A stretch of 64,000 nt of DNA from Agrypnia vestita (lineage: Eukaryota > Arthropoda > Insecta > Trichoptera > Phryganeidae): the NCBI GenBank assembly GCA_016648135.1, contig JADDOH010004034.1, forward strand, positions 44,905-108,904, written 5' to 3'. Both the position numbers and the translations under genes were made by a program. Below, piece after piece: positions 10,056 through 20,781 of this stretch. Every line of letters starts with the position of its first letter. The first letter of the stretch is position 1. The notes beneath the pieces are model-generated. The model made no database searches. It worked only from the letters and a program-made list of their open reading frames with translations, and was not told the origin of the DNA.

Positions 10056-10375
10056 TGAATGCACCGCATCGGTGGCGGCATGCGGCTCGTAGCGCCGCGG
10101 CCGGCGTAGCGCAGACGTAGCACGTGGGGCTACGGTCAGGGGCGCGGCCCCCTGCGCGGCGGCGGTGCGCCGCTGCACCGGGGGTAACCGGGCCACGCAG
10201 GGGTGAACGCCCAGGGCCGTGCGACAGACCGCGGCGCGGAGGCTGGCCGAGGAATGAAACAGCTTCTAGATTGATTTTATTACATTTATGTGCGAGACCG
10301 TTTGCAGCGGCGCTCTTAACTCCGCCGGTAAACACGCTGGCGGCCGGGGATATTAATAACGCGGTTCGTCACCTT
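10056..10375. other. GC-rich island in AT-rich surroundings
   Basis: About 300 bp dense in CpG and GGC/GCC words (GCGGCGGCGGTGCGCCGC-type). Short frames are open on both strands, as expected from GC composition, but none has a recognisable domain or start context. It could be a conserved regulatory island, an untranslated first exon or a low-copy repeat; the sequence does not decide. Confidence 0.45.
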
Positions 10376-10690
10376 TGTACTGTGCGGCATTATAACTATC
10401 TATATATCTTGTATTACTTCGAGACGTATGAAAAGTTTGATATCATAATATGTGGGCTATTTTTTTAAATTTAATTTAATATATTTTTAGGAAAAGTTAA
10501 CAGTAAATACATAAGATAAAAAATAGTAAATTACGCAAATTATAAACTTTCCACCGATGATAATTATTTATGACGTAGCAAAGTGTGACAAAATGAGATA
10601 ATTTATAGTTTCAAAATATGTTGAAAGGGGTGGAGAGATTGAAAGAGAGAGTGGAACATACGTTAGGATAAAGGAACGAAGGATGGGAGT
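10376..10690. repeat. Possible dispersed repeat (matches 53.68-53.79 kb)
   Basis: Around 10488-10600 the words AAAGTTAACAGTAAAT and AAACTTTCCACCGATGATA align loosely with AAAATTAACAGCAAAT and AAATTTTCCACTGAATATA near 53.7 kb. That suggests a diverged repeat, perhaps an antisense LINE 3' region. The rest is unassigned. Confidence 0.35.
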
Positions 10691-10741
10691 ATAATATAAA
10701 AGTAGATTATAAAGAGTAGCTTGTTGGTATAATATAAAGAG
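10691..10741. repeat. Short tandem duplication
   Basis: ATAATATAAA-GAGTAGCTTGTTGGT occurs about twice in tandem just before the SINE body. Confidence 0.5.
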
Positions 10742-10871
10742 TAGCTTGTTGGTCTTGTGGTTAGGACATCCAAAGGTCCTATTTTCATAGCACAAGCGTT
10801 TAGCTTAGTTTGAAAATGGTAATAATATTGATGTGACACTTATTCCGTGTTCACATCTCTATTAAAAAAAA
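10742..10871 (+). mobile_element. SINE S1, degenerate copy
   Basis: Shares the body of the SINE at 51942-52125: ATAGCACA, then TTAGTTTGA, then AATATTGATGTGACAC, then TTCCGTGTTC-CATCTCTATT and a run of A. The tRNA-like head is decayed or rearranged here (TGGTCTTGTGGTTAGGAC could be an A-box relic). Confidence 0.6.
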
Positions 10872-11060
10872 GCAAAAGCAGCAGTCAATATCAAAAAAAA
10901 AAAGTTTTAAATGCAGTCACCGAGTATTAGTAATTTAAAATGTACCGAGTTCTGGATTCATGTATGTATCTCTTCCAAAATTATGTTTTCTATAAATTTA
11001 TAAGCAATTTTTCTTGTAAAATTTCGAATTTAGTACACATCCTACTCATACAACATGTCT
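10872..11060. mobile_element. Hairpin MITE family H2, half copy
   Basis: AGCAGTCAATATCAAAAA, ATGCAGTCACCGAG and TTAGTAATTTAAAATGTAC match one arm of the H2 hairpins at 13532-13778 and 39036-39231. Only one arm is clear. It starts directly at the poly(A) of the SINE before it. Confidence 0.55.
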
Positions 11061-11990
11061 TAAATATAAAAGTTTATTATACCTAAATAAAATGCATTTT
11101 AAGATTTTTTCACCATTTTTTTTTTCCAAATTATATTTTAAATTTTTTAATATTTCCCATACACCATGATTAAAACACTTTTTGGGTTTTACTTTTTCTG
11201 TTAAATATTAGATTTTTTAAAAATAGATTAAGACTGATTTGTGACTCAAAATTTTACTAATAATTGATATTGGTAAAATGATTGGGGATATTCTGACCGA
11301 AAAATAATATCCTTTCATATTGTGTTAAATTTTTTCGACATTATGAATTGTTGCTATATTATTTATGTATTAATGTTATTTCTGTTTATATAAGAAATAT
11401 GATAATAAGACTTTCAAAAACGATAGAAAATGGTATTGTACGAACATAAATGTTTTAAGTATTGAGGAAGCATCAGCCAAAATTAGATTTAAGATATATT
11501 GTCTCTCAGGAATAGATTTAATTGAAAATTTAATTAATTTTTAATAAAAATATATATAATTATATTATTTTTTTTATCAATTTTAGGACATGGTTCTTCG
11601 ACAGTGAAAACAAATTAGATGATACAAAGAAATGTATTTTTCTAAAAATATACAATTTATTTTTATTAATTATAACTACAACATTATCATCAATTGATAG
11701 GGCGGTTATTTTCTATATTGTAATATAAAAACTAAGTTTAATTTAAGAGTATCTTGAGAAGTATTTAATTAAAGGCTCTGTACATCAATAATTGTTTTTT
11801 TCAAGATTTATTAATTATGTGGCTGTAAGAAAACCAATTAACGAAAAATAAAAAATAAATAAAATTAAATAAAAATATTTAATAAATTTTTTGTGAAAAT
11901 ACTTTTTTCTGAAAAGTTGCGATATGAGAACATAATTCGTTAATAATAAAAACAAATAGATTATTCAGGAAGATAAACATGAATATTATG
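11061..11990. other. AT-rich spacer
   Basis: About 930 bp of AT-rich sequence with homopolymer runs and no recognised feature. Confidence 0.5.
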
Positions 11991-12080
11991 TAACTTACCA
12001 TCACGTTATTTTTATATACGGTTAAGCAGAGAGGATAGAACACCACACTCTGCTGTCCTGGTTTCCCTACTCTGGCCCCA
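11991..12080 (-). mobile_element. RTE-type LINE 3'-end fragment
   Basis: On the minus strand, CAGGACAGCAGAGTGTGGTG, TCTCTGCTTA and CGTGATGGTAAGTTAC match in order the 3' end of the RTE fragment at 20236-20781, where the last word leads into the GTAA tail. Coding sequence is not recognisable. Confidence 0.6.
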
Positions 12081-12725
12081 AACAGGGTCATCTTCCAATA
12101 TTAGGTTTTCTGATCCTGCCAGGTACTTCGCGGATGCCTTAGATAATTTCTAACTATAGTTTATTTAAGTTTTATTTTATTTAATAAAACGACTAGAATT
12201 ACTGTAGCGTAATACATCACAAAAACACCCAGACTTGAGAAAATTACATTGATGTATTGAAGCCAGAATATTATCTTAGCTGGAGCACACGTTGACCGAT
12301 TACACTATGGTATACTTGTACATCAAATTCTAGACTATGGTTTTTTATAATATATTGTGCTATTGTGAGGTTCATGAAATGGCTATTTATTTAATAACTT
12401 TAAAAAGTTCCAGGTTAAAACACATCGACATACTGATAGGCTATAGATGACTTTATTTCGACATCTTTCCTTTTAGATATAATAGTTTTTTATCTACAGT
12501 ATAATAGTTTGTTTTGATAATGATCAATGTCAGAAAAGTAGGAATTTAAGAAGTAAACAACTCAGATATTGATTTGTTACCTTCATACTATCCATTGTGT
12601 CAATAAATAGCAAATTTAAATTGTATTAACATTTTTTAATATCTTTTATATATATCTGATTCTACATATCATATACTATCCGATTTTTGTGTACTTTGAT
12701 ATGGATTCAACATATATTCAACTTC
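12081..12725. other. Unassigned spacer
   Basis: AT-rich; nothing recognised. Confidence 0.5.
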
Positions 12726-12906
12726 CAATTTTTTTTATAGGTGTTGTAATCTACCATGGGTCGAATTGGTGAACGTTACATTATGTAAAGTGATCACTTA
12801 GTAGTCGTAATCCTTATGAACATCCAAAAACACATACTTACCTACTTTTCCATATAAAAAAGTAACTTTGTCTCCATGAGTTGACTATCTATAATATATC
12901 TTGATA
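12726..12906. mobile_element. Hairpin MITE family H1, one-armed relic
   Basis: Matches the right half of the 738-1039 element in order: GAATTGGTGAACGTTACAT, TGTAAAGTGATCAC, GTCGTAATCC, then a TTTGTCTCCATGAG-like block and CTATAATATATCTTGAT. The left arm is missing or unrecognisable. Confidence 0.7.
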
Positions 12907-13343
12907 CAAAATATTTCTTCCCGGTTGGTTTCGTTATTATGTTTTACATTCTTATTAAAACAACTTTTCACTAGATTTTGTTTTGCTAATTTTTACTTTC
13001 AAGATCACTTGAAGGGTTGCTGACAGAACTACATTGTTAGCAAAATTATAACATTAACGGATATGCCTTTTCAGAGTATCGTGGCGAATATTTATGTTCA
13101 CTGTCTAGACCTTATTACTCCGCACATTTAATCCTGCCCAACTTTGGTATCTCTTTATTTTTATTCGTCTTTTCTATGAGATTACTTCTCATAGAGATAC
13201 AAAAACTTTGAAGAATTTAGAGTGACAAGAAAATTAATTCGAAATTCCTGGCATTTAATTATACTATTTTAATATTGAATATTATATAAGGTCAGTGGTT
13301 TATGTTGGTAAAATTTATCACAAAAAATGGAATTTATAATTAT
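12907..13343. other. Unassigned spacer
   Basis: Contains an imperfect inverted pair at about 13150-13205 (GTATCTCTTT / AGAGATACAAA with TCTATGAGA copies). Otherwise nothing. Confidence 0.45.
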
Positions 13344-14089
13344 TATACAGTGTGTCTCGTAGCTAGTAACAAAAACATCGGGAGAGTCTTTTTCGTTCAA
13401 TTTTGAATAGAAAATATTCTTTAAACTTTGGGTGAAATGTCGACAGTTACTTTGATAAGCGACATCAAGGTATGCATTTTTTTAGAATTTCCGACTTATT
13501 TTCTATTAAACGTTGGACAACCAGTACAATAAATTAAGGCAGCAATATCAAAAAACAAATGCAGTCATGAAGGATTACTAATTTATAATATACTGTATTC
13601 GAGACTATTCTATATACAGTATACTATTCATTTATAGGAAACCCGATTTTGGAAGGGATAGACACATAAAATCTAGAATTCAGTACATTGTAAATTAGTA
13701 ATCCTCGATGACTACATTCAAAATATTTAAAAAAATTTTTTTGGATTTTTTGGATATTACTGCCTCTGCTTTTTAATTTCTCATATGGAATATTATTGAT
13801 TGGTTTTATTTTAATTAAAACCACGCAGAATTTTGAAAAATATATTTTGTTTTAATCAGGTTTTGATCATTTTATTTGACTTGTATTAAAGAAAATGAAT
13901 TTTTAATATTCGACATAAGAATGTATAAAAGGTAAACCAGAAATGATGAAAAAAAATGCTAATTTTATTTCGTTTATTACTAAAATACGATGTTTTACCC
14001 AAAGAGTATTTTCTATTCAAAATTGAATGAACTGACTGAATGAATTGACTCTTCCGAAGTTTTTGCTACTGGATACGATACACCGTATA
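13344..14089. mobile_element. Long-TIR MITE family H3, with nested H2 hairpin
   Basis: Ends TATACAGTGTGTCTCGTAGC (left) and TATACGGTGTATCGTATCC (right, reverse strand) continue into arms that share GTAGCAAAAAC and TTCAATTTTGAATAGAAAATA. The inner left arm carries AGCGACATCAA and TTTCCGACTTATTTT words also found near 19.5, 19.8, 46.2 and 61.9 kb. An H2 hairpin sits inside at 13532-13778. Confidence 0.7.
13532..13778. mobile_element. Hairpin MITE family H2 nested in H3
   Basis: Arms read AAGGCAGCAATATCAAAAAA and, in reverse, AAAGCAGAGGCAGTAATATCC. They continue through GCAGTCAT-GAGGATTACTAAT and ATGTACTGAATTC-type blocks on both sides of a centre near 13655. No coding capacity. Confidence 0.75.
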
Positions 14090-14345
14090 TATTTTCTTAC
14101 TTTCAATTGTATTTTACCTTTACCGCTACCAAAACCGATACTAGACCTTTTTGAAATCAAAAAGATTTCGATGTCTCTTGCATTTTAATTCAAGAATTAA
14201 TAATTTTATAATTACGGAATAAAGTGAAATATCAAAAGATCGAGAAAGTATTTTTTCGAGACCGGTGAGTTTTTAAACCAAAAGGCACATAATTCCGCAT
14301 TTCAATAATAAAAAAGTAAAAGGTAAGAATATTCCTATTATTTGT
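14090..14345. other. Unassigned spacer
   Basis: AT-rich; nothing recognised. Confidence 0.5.
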
Positions 14346-14640
14346 AAATGATTGCTGACAGCGAGAAATCAGTCGAGAATTCTGGATGCAGAGATGAGAT
14401 GCCTCAGGGTCGTAGCGGAAGTGACATCAAGAGATCAAAACAAAAGGGAAGAATCTTCTGCTGCTACAAAAAGAAAAATCTGAGATAAATTAGCTTGGAT
14501 ACATCTTCCTCACGGGAAACGAAAGCCTGCCTAAATAGATTCTCTTGTATGGGAAGAAATCCTGATTGAAGAAAGCTTGACTCCTTCCGTATTACAAGCG
14601 TCGCATGTAAGAGAGGCACACTCACAGTCTAATTATACTG
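14346..14640 (+). mobile_element. Possible RTE-clade LINE C-terminal remnant
   Basis: One frame reads DAEMRCLRVVAEVTSRDQ, resembling the IQAAEM-FLR-V-VT-RD block that follows the reverse transcriptase domain in RTE-clade LINEs and is present at 20.1 and 55.6 kb here. Stops and shifts follow. Identification rests on one short block. Confidence 0.35.
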
Positions 14641-15040
14641 AAGTTTATTGCAAATGAATTGAGGTCACAAGGGTAATTACACTTACAAGATTAAATGCTT
14701 CTCGTCGTTCGAAAGACTAATGACGGAAAGAGGCAGCAGCGAGAGGTTCTCTTGATTGATTGACGCTCAAATTCATGCCCACCTAGATTTCAACCACCAT
14801 GATCACCATAAGGTGACCGAATAATAAATTGTGATTGGTTTCAAAAGAGATGTTTTTAAATCTTAAATCTACCCCTGAATTCAAAGTAATAAAGGTCAGA
14901 TATTTTCTTGAAGATCTTGACTTGTAACAAATGTACGTAGAAGATAGATCACGTGGCACAAAAATATCTTTCATTTTAGTTTTTAATTTTATTGTCCCAC
15001 AGCGAGGAAAAATAATATATTAGGAGTAATTTTACCCACT
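14641..15040. other. Unassigned sequence
   Basis: Higher complexity than the flanks, but no domain, arm or RNA motif recognised. Confidence 0.45.
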
Positions 15041-15370
15041 TTGAAGTGTATGGCCCCGTCGTGTGGAGACAGTTTCTGGATGATGTCCATGACAGAGATG
15101 CATGGCGAGAATTTGCGTTAAATATTATTGATGTATTTTTTGATAATCTTATTTTCTGTATTTTTTATAAAGAAATTGTTTCGAGTTCTGGTGTTGGAAC
15201 AATGATCGTACTTTTGCGGCCCGAACCTTGCGCCCTTTACACGGTGCCGCATGGGAAGGGCATTAGTGAAAAAATTATCAACCTGGCAACGTATGGGTAG
15301 GACCGACATGGGAGCTCTCGCTCATAAAACGGTCCTGGGAATGCGGTGGATGTCCATTCAGTCGGAGAAA
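15041..15370 (+). other. Unrecognised segment with a block shared with 57.68 kb
   Basis: An 84-codon frame begins MYGPVVWRQFLDDVHDRDAW, whose W-x-DDV-x-D-x-W pattern is reminiscent of LINE C-termini, though this is weak. At 15299-15355 a block (GGGAGCTCTCGCTCATAAAA) aligns in the same frame with 57676-57735. The two give TDMGALAHKTVLGMRW and TDKGAFARRTALDLWW. I take the segment as a decayed dispersed repeat of unknown type. Confidence 0.35.
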
Positions 15371-15900
15371 CACAAACTTTTGTTTGTTTTAAAAAATATG
15401 TTTACATACAATTGATCCAGGCGGTCTGGTCTGACAGAGCTTCAAACGCATTATCTATCGCAAACGTAACCTCACAATTCTCATGTTTCGACTAAAATTA
15501 CATGAAAATTATTAATGCCGTATTTAAAGCATATATAAAATAAAATTATTTCATATACACTTATTAATTTCTTCTCCCACAACGTCGCGTTGGACTCGTG
15601 TATATGTCATGGTTGCGCTGTCTCCCTCTTTCTCATGTAGAAACTGAAAGAAACAAACACTTTTATTCTCGTCTATTAAGTGTTAGGATAACAATCTTAA
15701 GATCCCGATATTGCTTTTTTCAGAACACGGACGATTTATTGCTTAAAAGCATAAACGAAAATAGTCGAGCCATATTTTTAAAGATGGTTTGGAAGAAAAA
15801 ATAAAAAGATTGATCGAGCAGAATGGCAGGGTTTTGAGAGGGCTTTCATCCGGTAGAAACTCTAATCAAAAACAAAACCAGATGTTCAGTAAATAGTGTA
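15371..15900. other. Unassigned sequence
   Basis: A 68-codon plus-strand frame at 15598 has no recognisable domain. Nothing else seen. Confidence 0.45.
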
Positions 15901-16110
15901 TCGATTCGAAATAGACCTATCCACGTGTATTTATTTGTAGAGCCTTTGTCGCGGGTAGGCTGGAGGGTGCATCGCCCTGGCAGTGTAAAGTCTACGGAGG
16001 GATGATTCATTTCCGATTAGCGCTTCAGACAACCATGGAAACTGTGAACGACCCCCGGGCGGCACCTACCCCGCGTGGGTCGGCAACCTGCCACTCCAGC
16101 CCTAATCAAC
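15901..16110. other. GC-rich patch
   Basis: About 200 bp of GC-rich sequence with partly complementary words (GCGGGTAGGCTGGAG versus CTACCCCGCG and CTCCAGCC), so it could fold on itself. No frame or RNA gene identified. Could be a short GC-rich repeat or a conserved element. Confidence 0.35.
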
Positions 16111-16384
16111 AAATGTCTGTGTTATTATGTATTAGAGCAATGATGCCAAAATAAATTCCTTACTCGACGGAACGCGTAGCAAGAAATGTTTACGATGAAA
16201 AATTGTGAAGGTTCCGGGAAAGTAATTGATTTTTACAAAATTGTTATACATTTTAGATTGACTTGGTAGGTAAGTAGATGCAAAATGGATGTCCGCTGAT
16301 AGCTTGGGCTACCTTATTTGCAGTTGATTAATAGATTTTTTATGATATTTTCATGGGGTCTCGGCGGTGTGAGAAAAATGAAAT
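16111..16384. other. Unassigned spacer
   Basis: Nothing recognised. Confidence 0.5.
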
Positions 16385-16612
16385 ACATATTTTTTAAATT
16401 TATTTATTTATTATATTTATTTATACAGTAGATAGCTGTTTTTTATAATACATTGATTCTATGTTATAATATTTTTACAGACATTATACTCCACATAATA
16501 TAAGCCAAAGCTCGAGCTTATGGGAGGAGTATTTACAAGCTGAATTAAAGTATAAAAGCAGAAACCATTTAGAAGTAGAACCAATTTTTTTTATTATACA
16601 GAAATTATTTGA
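16385..16612 (-). mobile_element. LINE 3' untranslated fragment (same family as 43.9-44.3 kb)
   Basis: The reverse strand matches the 3' region of the LINE at 43850-44312: TTCTAAATGGTTTCTGCTTT, TAGCTTGTAAATA/CAGCTTGTAAATA, GGAGTATAATGTCTGTAAAA and ACATAGAATCAAT. It ends in an AATAAATA-rich tail at 16385-16430, as expected for a 5'-truncated LINE insertion. Confidence 0.75.
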
Positions 16613-16649
16613 GATATATATACCATATATAATTAATGTTTTTATGCAC

Positions 16650-16870
16650 AAGAGTCACTGGACACAAATTGAACTGGAGCACTGTCCTTTAATTCACATT
16701 AATCTCGCAGTAATCACTCGCCTATGGAACACTTTATTCTAGAATATTCGCACGTCTATGAAAACTTCATCATGCGGTCTCTTATCACACTGATTGCTGT
16801 CGAATGACCGGTTGGTACTCTCTTAATTTATTCCATTGGCCGCTAATAATTCGAACAATTTCTTTCAAAA
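16650..16870 (-). mobile_element. LTR relic (TGACA-ending family), internal part
   Basis: The reverse strand carries TTTGTGTCCAGTGACT, then GTGCTCC-like and TTAAAGGACAGTG words and a GAATATTCTAGAATAAAG block. Their order resembles the LTR at 63474-64000. The terminal TGACA end is missing. Confidence 0.5.
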
Positions 16871-18379
16871 CATATTGTATAAACATATGTTCTCTTTTGA
16901 TTACCGGCAAATTCGAATACCTTTATTAATTTATGTGTGCAAGATCTTAACCATAATATTGGAGTTACAAGTGCCCCTAAGGCTTTATTTTTAATTAATC
17001 TTAGCGCGAAAATGATGTTTCAAAGTAGTTTTAGTTAGTAAACTAATTAAAATTATTATGAAAAATGAAAGTAGTATGGCACAACGTGTAATTGAGAAAT
17101 TATGGAAATTCTGTGTTTAGAACTTTAACATGAAAACAGTACAAGAAGCAACGTAGCTTGAAAAGTAAAATGTAATTCTAAACATTTAAAACTCATTTTA
17201 TACTCATTTAAAGGAAGATATATTACTCATTAAAAATGAATATAGGAATAAATGTCGTGCCTTCTAAAAAGGCTGAAAGTAGCGTTCTCTTTGGGAGAAC
17301 TTTTCATGGAATATGAATGTTTAAATTGAAATTCTGTTGTATCATATAACAAACATGCTTAACACTTCTTTAAATTTTTTTTATAGATTTTCAAAGTACA
17401 GATAAGAAATTGAATCTTTTATAGTATCGAATTGCTCATAAAAATTGGAAAAAATAAGATATTTTTCTAGTCGTATCTACAATACAAAACGAATAATAAA
17501 AATACTACCGTTCAGAATAGCAAACAAAATTTAAACAGACATCTAGAAAAAGTAAATCACCGTTTATTGTTGATACGTAATGTATCAATATTACGTCAAC
17601 AGACGTTATATTTTTGATCTTGAATCTGAACCTAAATAATAATTTGGTCGAAAGCACACTGATCTCTGAAGTAAAGCTTCATGAAGCCGTAAATTTATGT
17701 AAATTTTTTTTCAAGAACGCGGTTAACAAAATATATAAATGGTATATCTATTAGGTACCTAGCATACTAGATTCGAAAAAAAAAAATGTAAAATTGGGAG
17801 CGGTTTGTAATTTATTTTTTTTGTAAAAAATTGCTAATAACGAATGACTTATCGGATTAAAAAATTCGTATGCTACGTCATTTTCACGTTCATTTCTAAA
17901 TAAGTAGTTAGATGACCTTTTTTATCTCCGACAAACGTGCACCGAAGAATGTTATCGGTTATCTGGAAGAGCTCTACGGAAATATACGTGATGCAGGCAT
18001 ATATATTTTTTAATTAGCCGATCAAGTAATAGTTTACTGCGTATCTTAATAAGTGACATGAAAAAAATGAATCACCTCCTTGTAAGAAATCATCCGATTT
18101 CTACCTAAATTTCAGGATGGTATAACCCCTTAAGGAAGTATAAAACATTGAGAACCACCACAGAAATATTTCACGGTTTAATCCGGTTTCATGAATGTGT
18201 ACACTGTATGATGACAAAATGACGTCATACTCTCCATTTTGCTACAAAGCTACAAAAATCGTCTACATGACACCTTTTCTTCAAACTATGTTTGTATATG
18301 TTATTGCTAAATATTATTTATAATTATTTATCTGTCTCTATATATTCCTACACATTGTCACAAGACTGTGGAAATGAAA
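16871..18379. other. AT-rich spacer
   Basis: About 1.5 kb without a recognised gene, RNA or repeat arm. A short near-palindrome lies at about 17572-17600 (TTGATACGTAATGTATCAA). Confidence 0.5.
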
Positions 18380-18816
18380 AGGAACACGTAATCGAGGATT
18401 TTACAGTTATTTGGGAATTGTTCGTAAGGTCTAGAATAAACAATTAGATTCGCGAAATATCTGGAAACCCGAAAATGTACATAAGCGAGAACCACGCCAT
18501 CGAATCAATCAGTTTGTTTGTTTTAGTGTTTCAGCAATCACACAGAAGCGATCCAATAGAAACCTGCGGCGAATACCTAGTGGTAATAATTTAAGAGAGT
18601 ACCTATCGACCGTTCAATAGTGAGTGCGACCACAGGCGGTGAATATTCCGGAGAGACGAATATAAAGTGTTCCACAGACAAGTGATTATTTCGAAATTAT
18701 TGTGAATTAATTAATAGAGCTCCAATTAAATTCATGTCCAATGATGTCGTGATAAATAAAACTTTTATTAACTTCAAAAGTTTGATTTGTCTCCCACCGC
18801 TACGATTCAGTGACAA
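18380..18816 (+). mobile_element. Solo-LTR relic (TGACA-ending family)
   Basis: Ends TTTGTCTCCCACCGCTACG followed by a terminal AGTGACA. The upstream order is CCACAGACAAGTGATTATT, then GAATTAATTAATAGAGCTCC, then CATGTCCAATGA, matching the reverse-strand LTR at 63474-64000. There is no internal region, so it is a solo LTR. The 5' boundary is uncertain. Confidence 0.65.
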
Positions 18817-19429
18817 TATGTATTTTGCTTTCATGTATGTAATATACAAATCATTTTATTTTTCATAGCAATATGTTCAGACATAAAGTCACATTGCAAT
18901 AAATGCGTGTGATGAGTACTTGTAAAAAAATGATATAAACTTACTATATAAAATAAACAAATAGAATAAAGTACACAACTGTGATATATTCAGCCTTCAA
19001 CAGTTGGATTGTTTGAGAATCCTTATTAGGCTCAAAATCAGGATTATTTAAACCTGAAAGTATTTTCTTGAGAGGGGTTTTCCACCCCCGTAGCAGTGCA
19101 TGCCAATAGCGTAGAGGCTGTCTGGCCAGTTATTGACCGATGACTGTACACCGAGGGTTCTCTTCGCATATTACGACGGGTTTCCAATTGATTATTTATC
19201 GTTACATTGTAATTCAAGGGATGGTTGCGATTGTACTGGATCAACACAGTGAATCACTTATAAATATTTTCTATCATTTGTAGTAAAGGGATATAAATAC
19301 GTGTGGTGGAGTACATTATTTAAGCTATATTTAATTTTTTAATATGTTCGCCATTTTTTGGTTTTAATACATTTAAAATATTTTTAGTAGTATGTTGTAA
19401 GAATCTAAGCCGATGTTCTACGTTTTGTA
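18817..19429. other. Unassigned spacer
   Basis: A 67-codon minus-strand frame at 19044-19247 has no recognisable domain. Otherwise AT-rich. Confidence 0.45.
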
Positions 19430-19960
19430 TATACAGGGTTATTTGTAAAACATTAATAACCTCAGAGGACTATATTCCTGCCTTGATTATGAGTCGAAAA
19501 TGTTCAAGCAAATAGTTATGGAGATATGCGACATCAAATTTTGCATTTTTTTTTCAATATTTCTGACTTCTTTTTTGTAAAACGTTGGACTATCATTACA
19601 GTATGTACATATACAAATATAATATAAAAAATTCATTTCCTTTAATACAAGTAAAACAAAATAATAAAAACCTTCGAATTGCAATTGGGAAACATTCCAA
19701 TTGGAAATTTATCAGGTTTTTATCATTTTATTTAACTTGTATTGAAACGAATGAATTTTCGATATAAAATAAATCGATATAAAATACTGTAATGATAGTC
19801 CAACGTTTTACAAAAAATAAGTCAGAAATATTGAAAAAAAAAATTCAAACTTTGATGTCTATCGATATAAGGTCGTAATAGCTTGAACATTTTCGACTCA
19901 TAATCAAGGCAGGAATATATTCCTGCGAGGTTATTAATGTTTTCCAAATAACCCTGTATA
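19430..19960. mobile_element. Long-TIR MITE family H3, near-complete copy
   Basis: 531 bp with arms of roughly 190 bp. Left end TATACAGGGTTATTTG is mirrored at 19945-19960. The arms continue through AACATTAATAACCTC, ATTCCTGCCTTGATTATGAG, AATATTTCTGACTT and TTTTACAAAA-CGTTGGACTATC blocks. The central ~150 bp is AT-rich and non-coding. The right end directly meets an RTE-clade fragment. Confidence 0.82.
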
Positions 19961-19962
19961 GT

Positions 19963-20234
19963 GCGGTGACGAGAAAATCCGAGCTAGGTATCAAGACAAA
20001 ACTAGCCGTTTTCAAATCTGTGTACAGGTCCACCCTAATATATGGCCATCAAATTTGAATCCTAACGGAGAGAGTCAGAGCAAGGATCCAGGCTGCCGAG
20101 GTTGGTTTTCTAAAGGAGATGGCGAGAATCACGCTGGTGGACATAGTGAGAAGTGCCGACATAAGGTACACACTCGATATGGAGCCCCAATTTCTTTATA
20201 GGTATAGAGATATCACAAATGAGGTAACTTGGAC
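19963..20234 (+). mobile_element. RTE-clade LINE fragment R-A, left part (Rex3-like C-terminus)
   Basis: The reading frame gives the RTE C-terminal series FKSVYRSTLIYGH, ERVRARIQAAEVGFLKEMAR and VRSADIRYTLDMEPQFL. It is colinear with 55498-55760. The fragment stops mid-element at CTTGGACAT because another LINE is inserted there; the rest resumes at 20782. In the intact family this region follows the reverse transcriptase domain. Stops occur within it. Confidence 0.8.
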
Positions 20235-20344
20235 ATAGAAATATGTTTACCGAGGCAAAATTAGCAGTACATAATGGAATTCTGGTACCAACACTGATGT
20301 ATGGAAGCGAAGCCTGGAATTGACAGAAGAGGAACGAAAGATGA

Positions 20345-20668
20345 TTGAATGCAGTGGAGACGAGATCCCTCAGACGTATGTGTGACAAATCAATTTATGA
20401 TAGAATAAAGAATGCAGATATTAAGAATGAATGTAAAGCTGATCTTAGCATAATTAATAGAATTAAAAAAGGGTCGCTCAGATGGTTTGGGCATGTTGAG
20501 CGAATGAATGAGGAAAGAATGGTAAGAAAGATTATAATGCAAGTGTTGATGGCGCCAGAAAGAGACTGCGAACGCGGAAGACGTGGCATGACCAGATTAA
20601 CCAGATACTGGAGGATGGTCCCGTTAGAAGCCTCAATAACCGGCGAGCTTGCATACGAAGATGTATAA
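20345..20668 (+). pseudogene. RTE reverse-transcriptase C-terminal remnant
   Basis: A 107-codon open remnant of the LINE polyprotein, C-terminal to the polymerase domain. It includes the conserved GSLRWFGHVERMNEERMV block, which in this LINE group follows the thumb. The polymerase catalytic YADD block is absent because of 5' truncation. The preceding coding block (MYGSEAW) is in another frame after a stop near 20323. It is not expected to function. Confidence 0.8.
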
Positions 20669-20756
20669 ATGTGGATGAGGCGTGCGTTGTATGTCAGGAC
20701 AGAAGAGTGTGGCGCTCTATCGTCTCTGCCTACCCCCACGGAGAAATGGCGTGATG

Positions 20757-20781
20757 GTAAGTAAGTAAGTAAGTAAGTAAG
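20757..20781 (+). repeat. (GTAA)n tail of RTE-type LINE
   Basis: Six tetranucleotide units marking the 3' end of fragment R-B. Truncated relatives of the same 3' end occur on the minus strand at 24.55 and 12.0 kb. Confidence 0.85.

Larger units (their letters stand above)
20235..20781 (+). mobile_element. RTE-type LINE fragment R-B inserted into R-A
   Basis: 5'-truncated. Frames give AKLAVHNGILVPTLMYGSEAW, then AVETRSLRRMCDKSIYDRIK and LRWFGHVERMNEERMVRKI, the C-terminal end of a common arthropod RTE-type reverse transcriptase. The 3' end runs into six GTAA/AAGT units at about 20757-20781, a simple-repeat tail typical of RTE elements. TGGAC flanks both sides (20230-20234, 20782-20786), probably the target duplication. 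Confidence 0.85.

Noticed and set aside
10124..10468. Arg/Ala-rich frames in the GC island
   Set aside because: Frames are open on both strands because of GC composition; no domain is seen.
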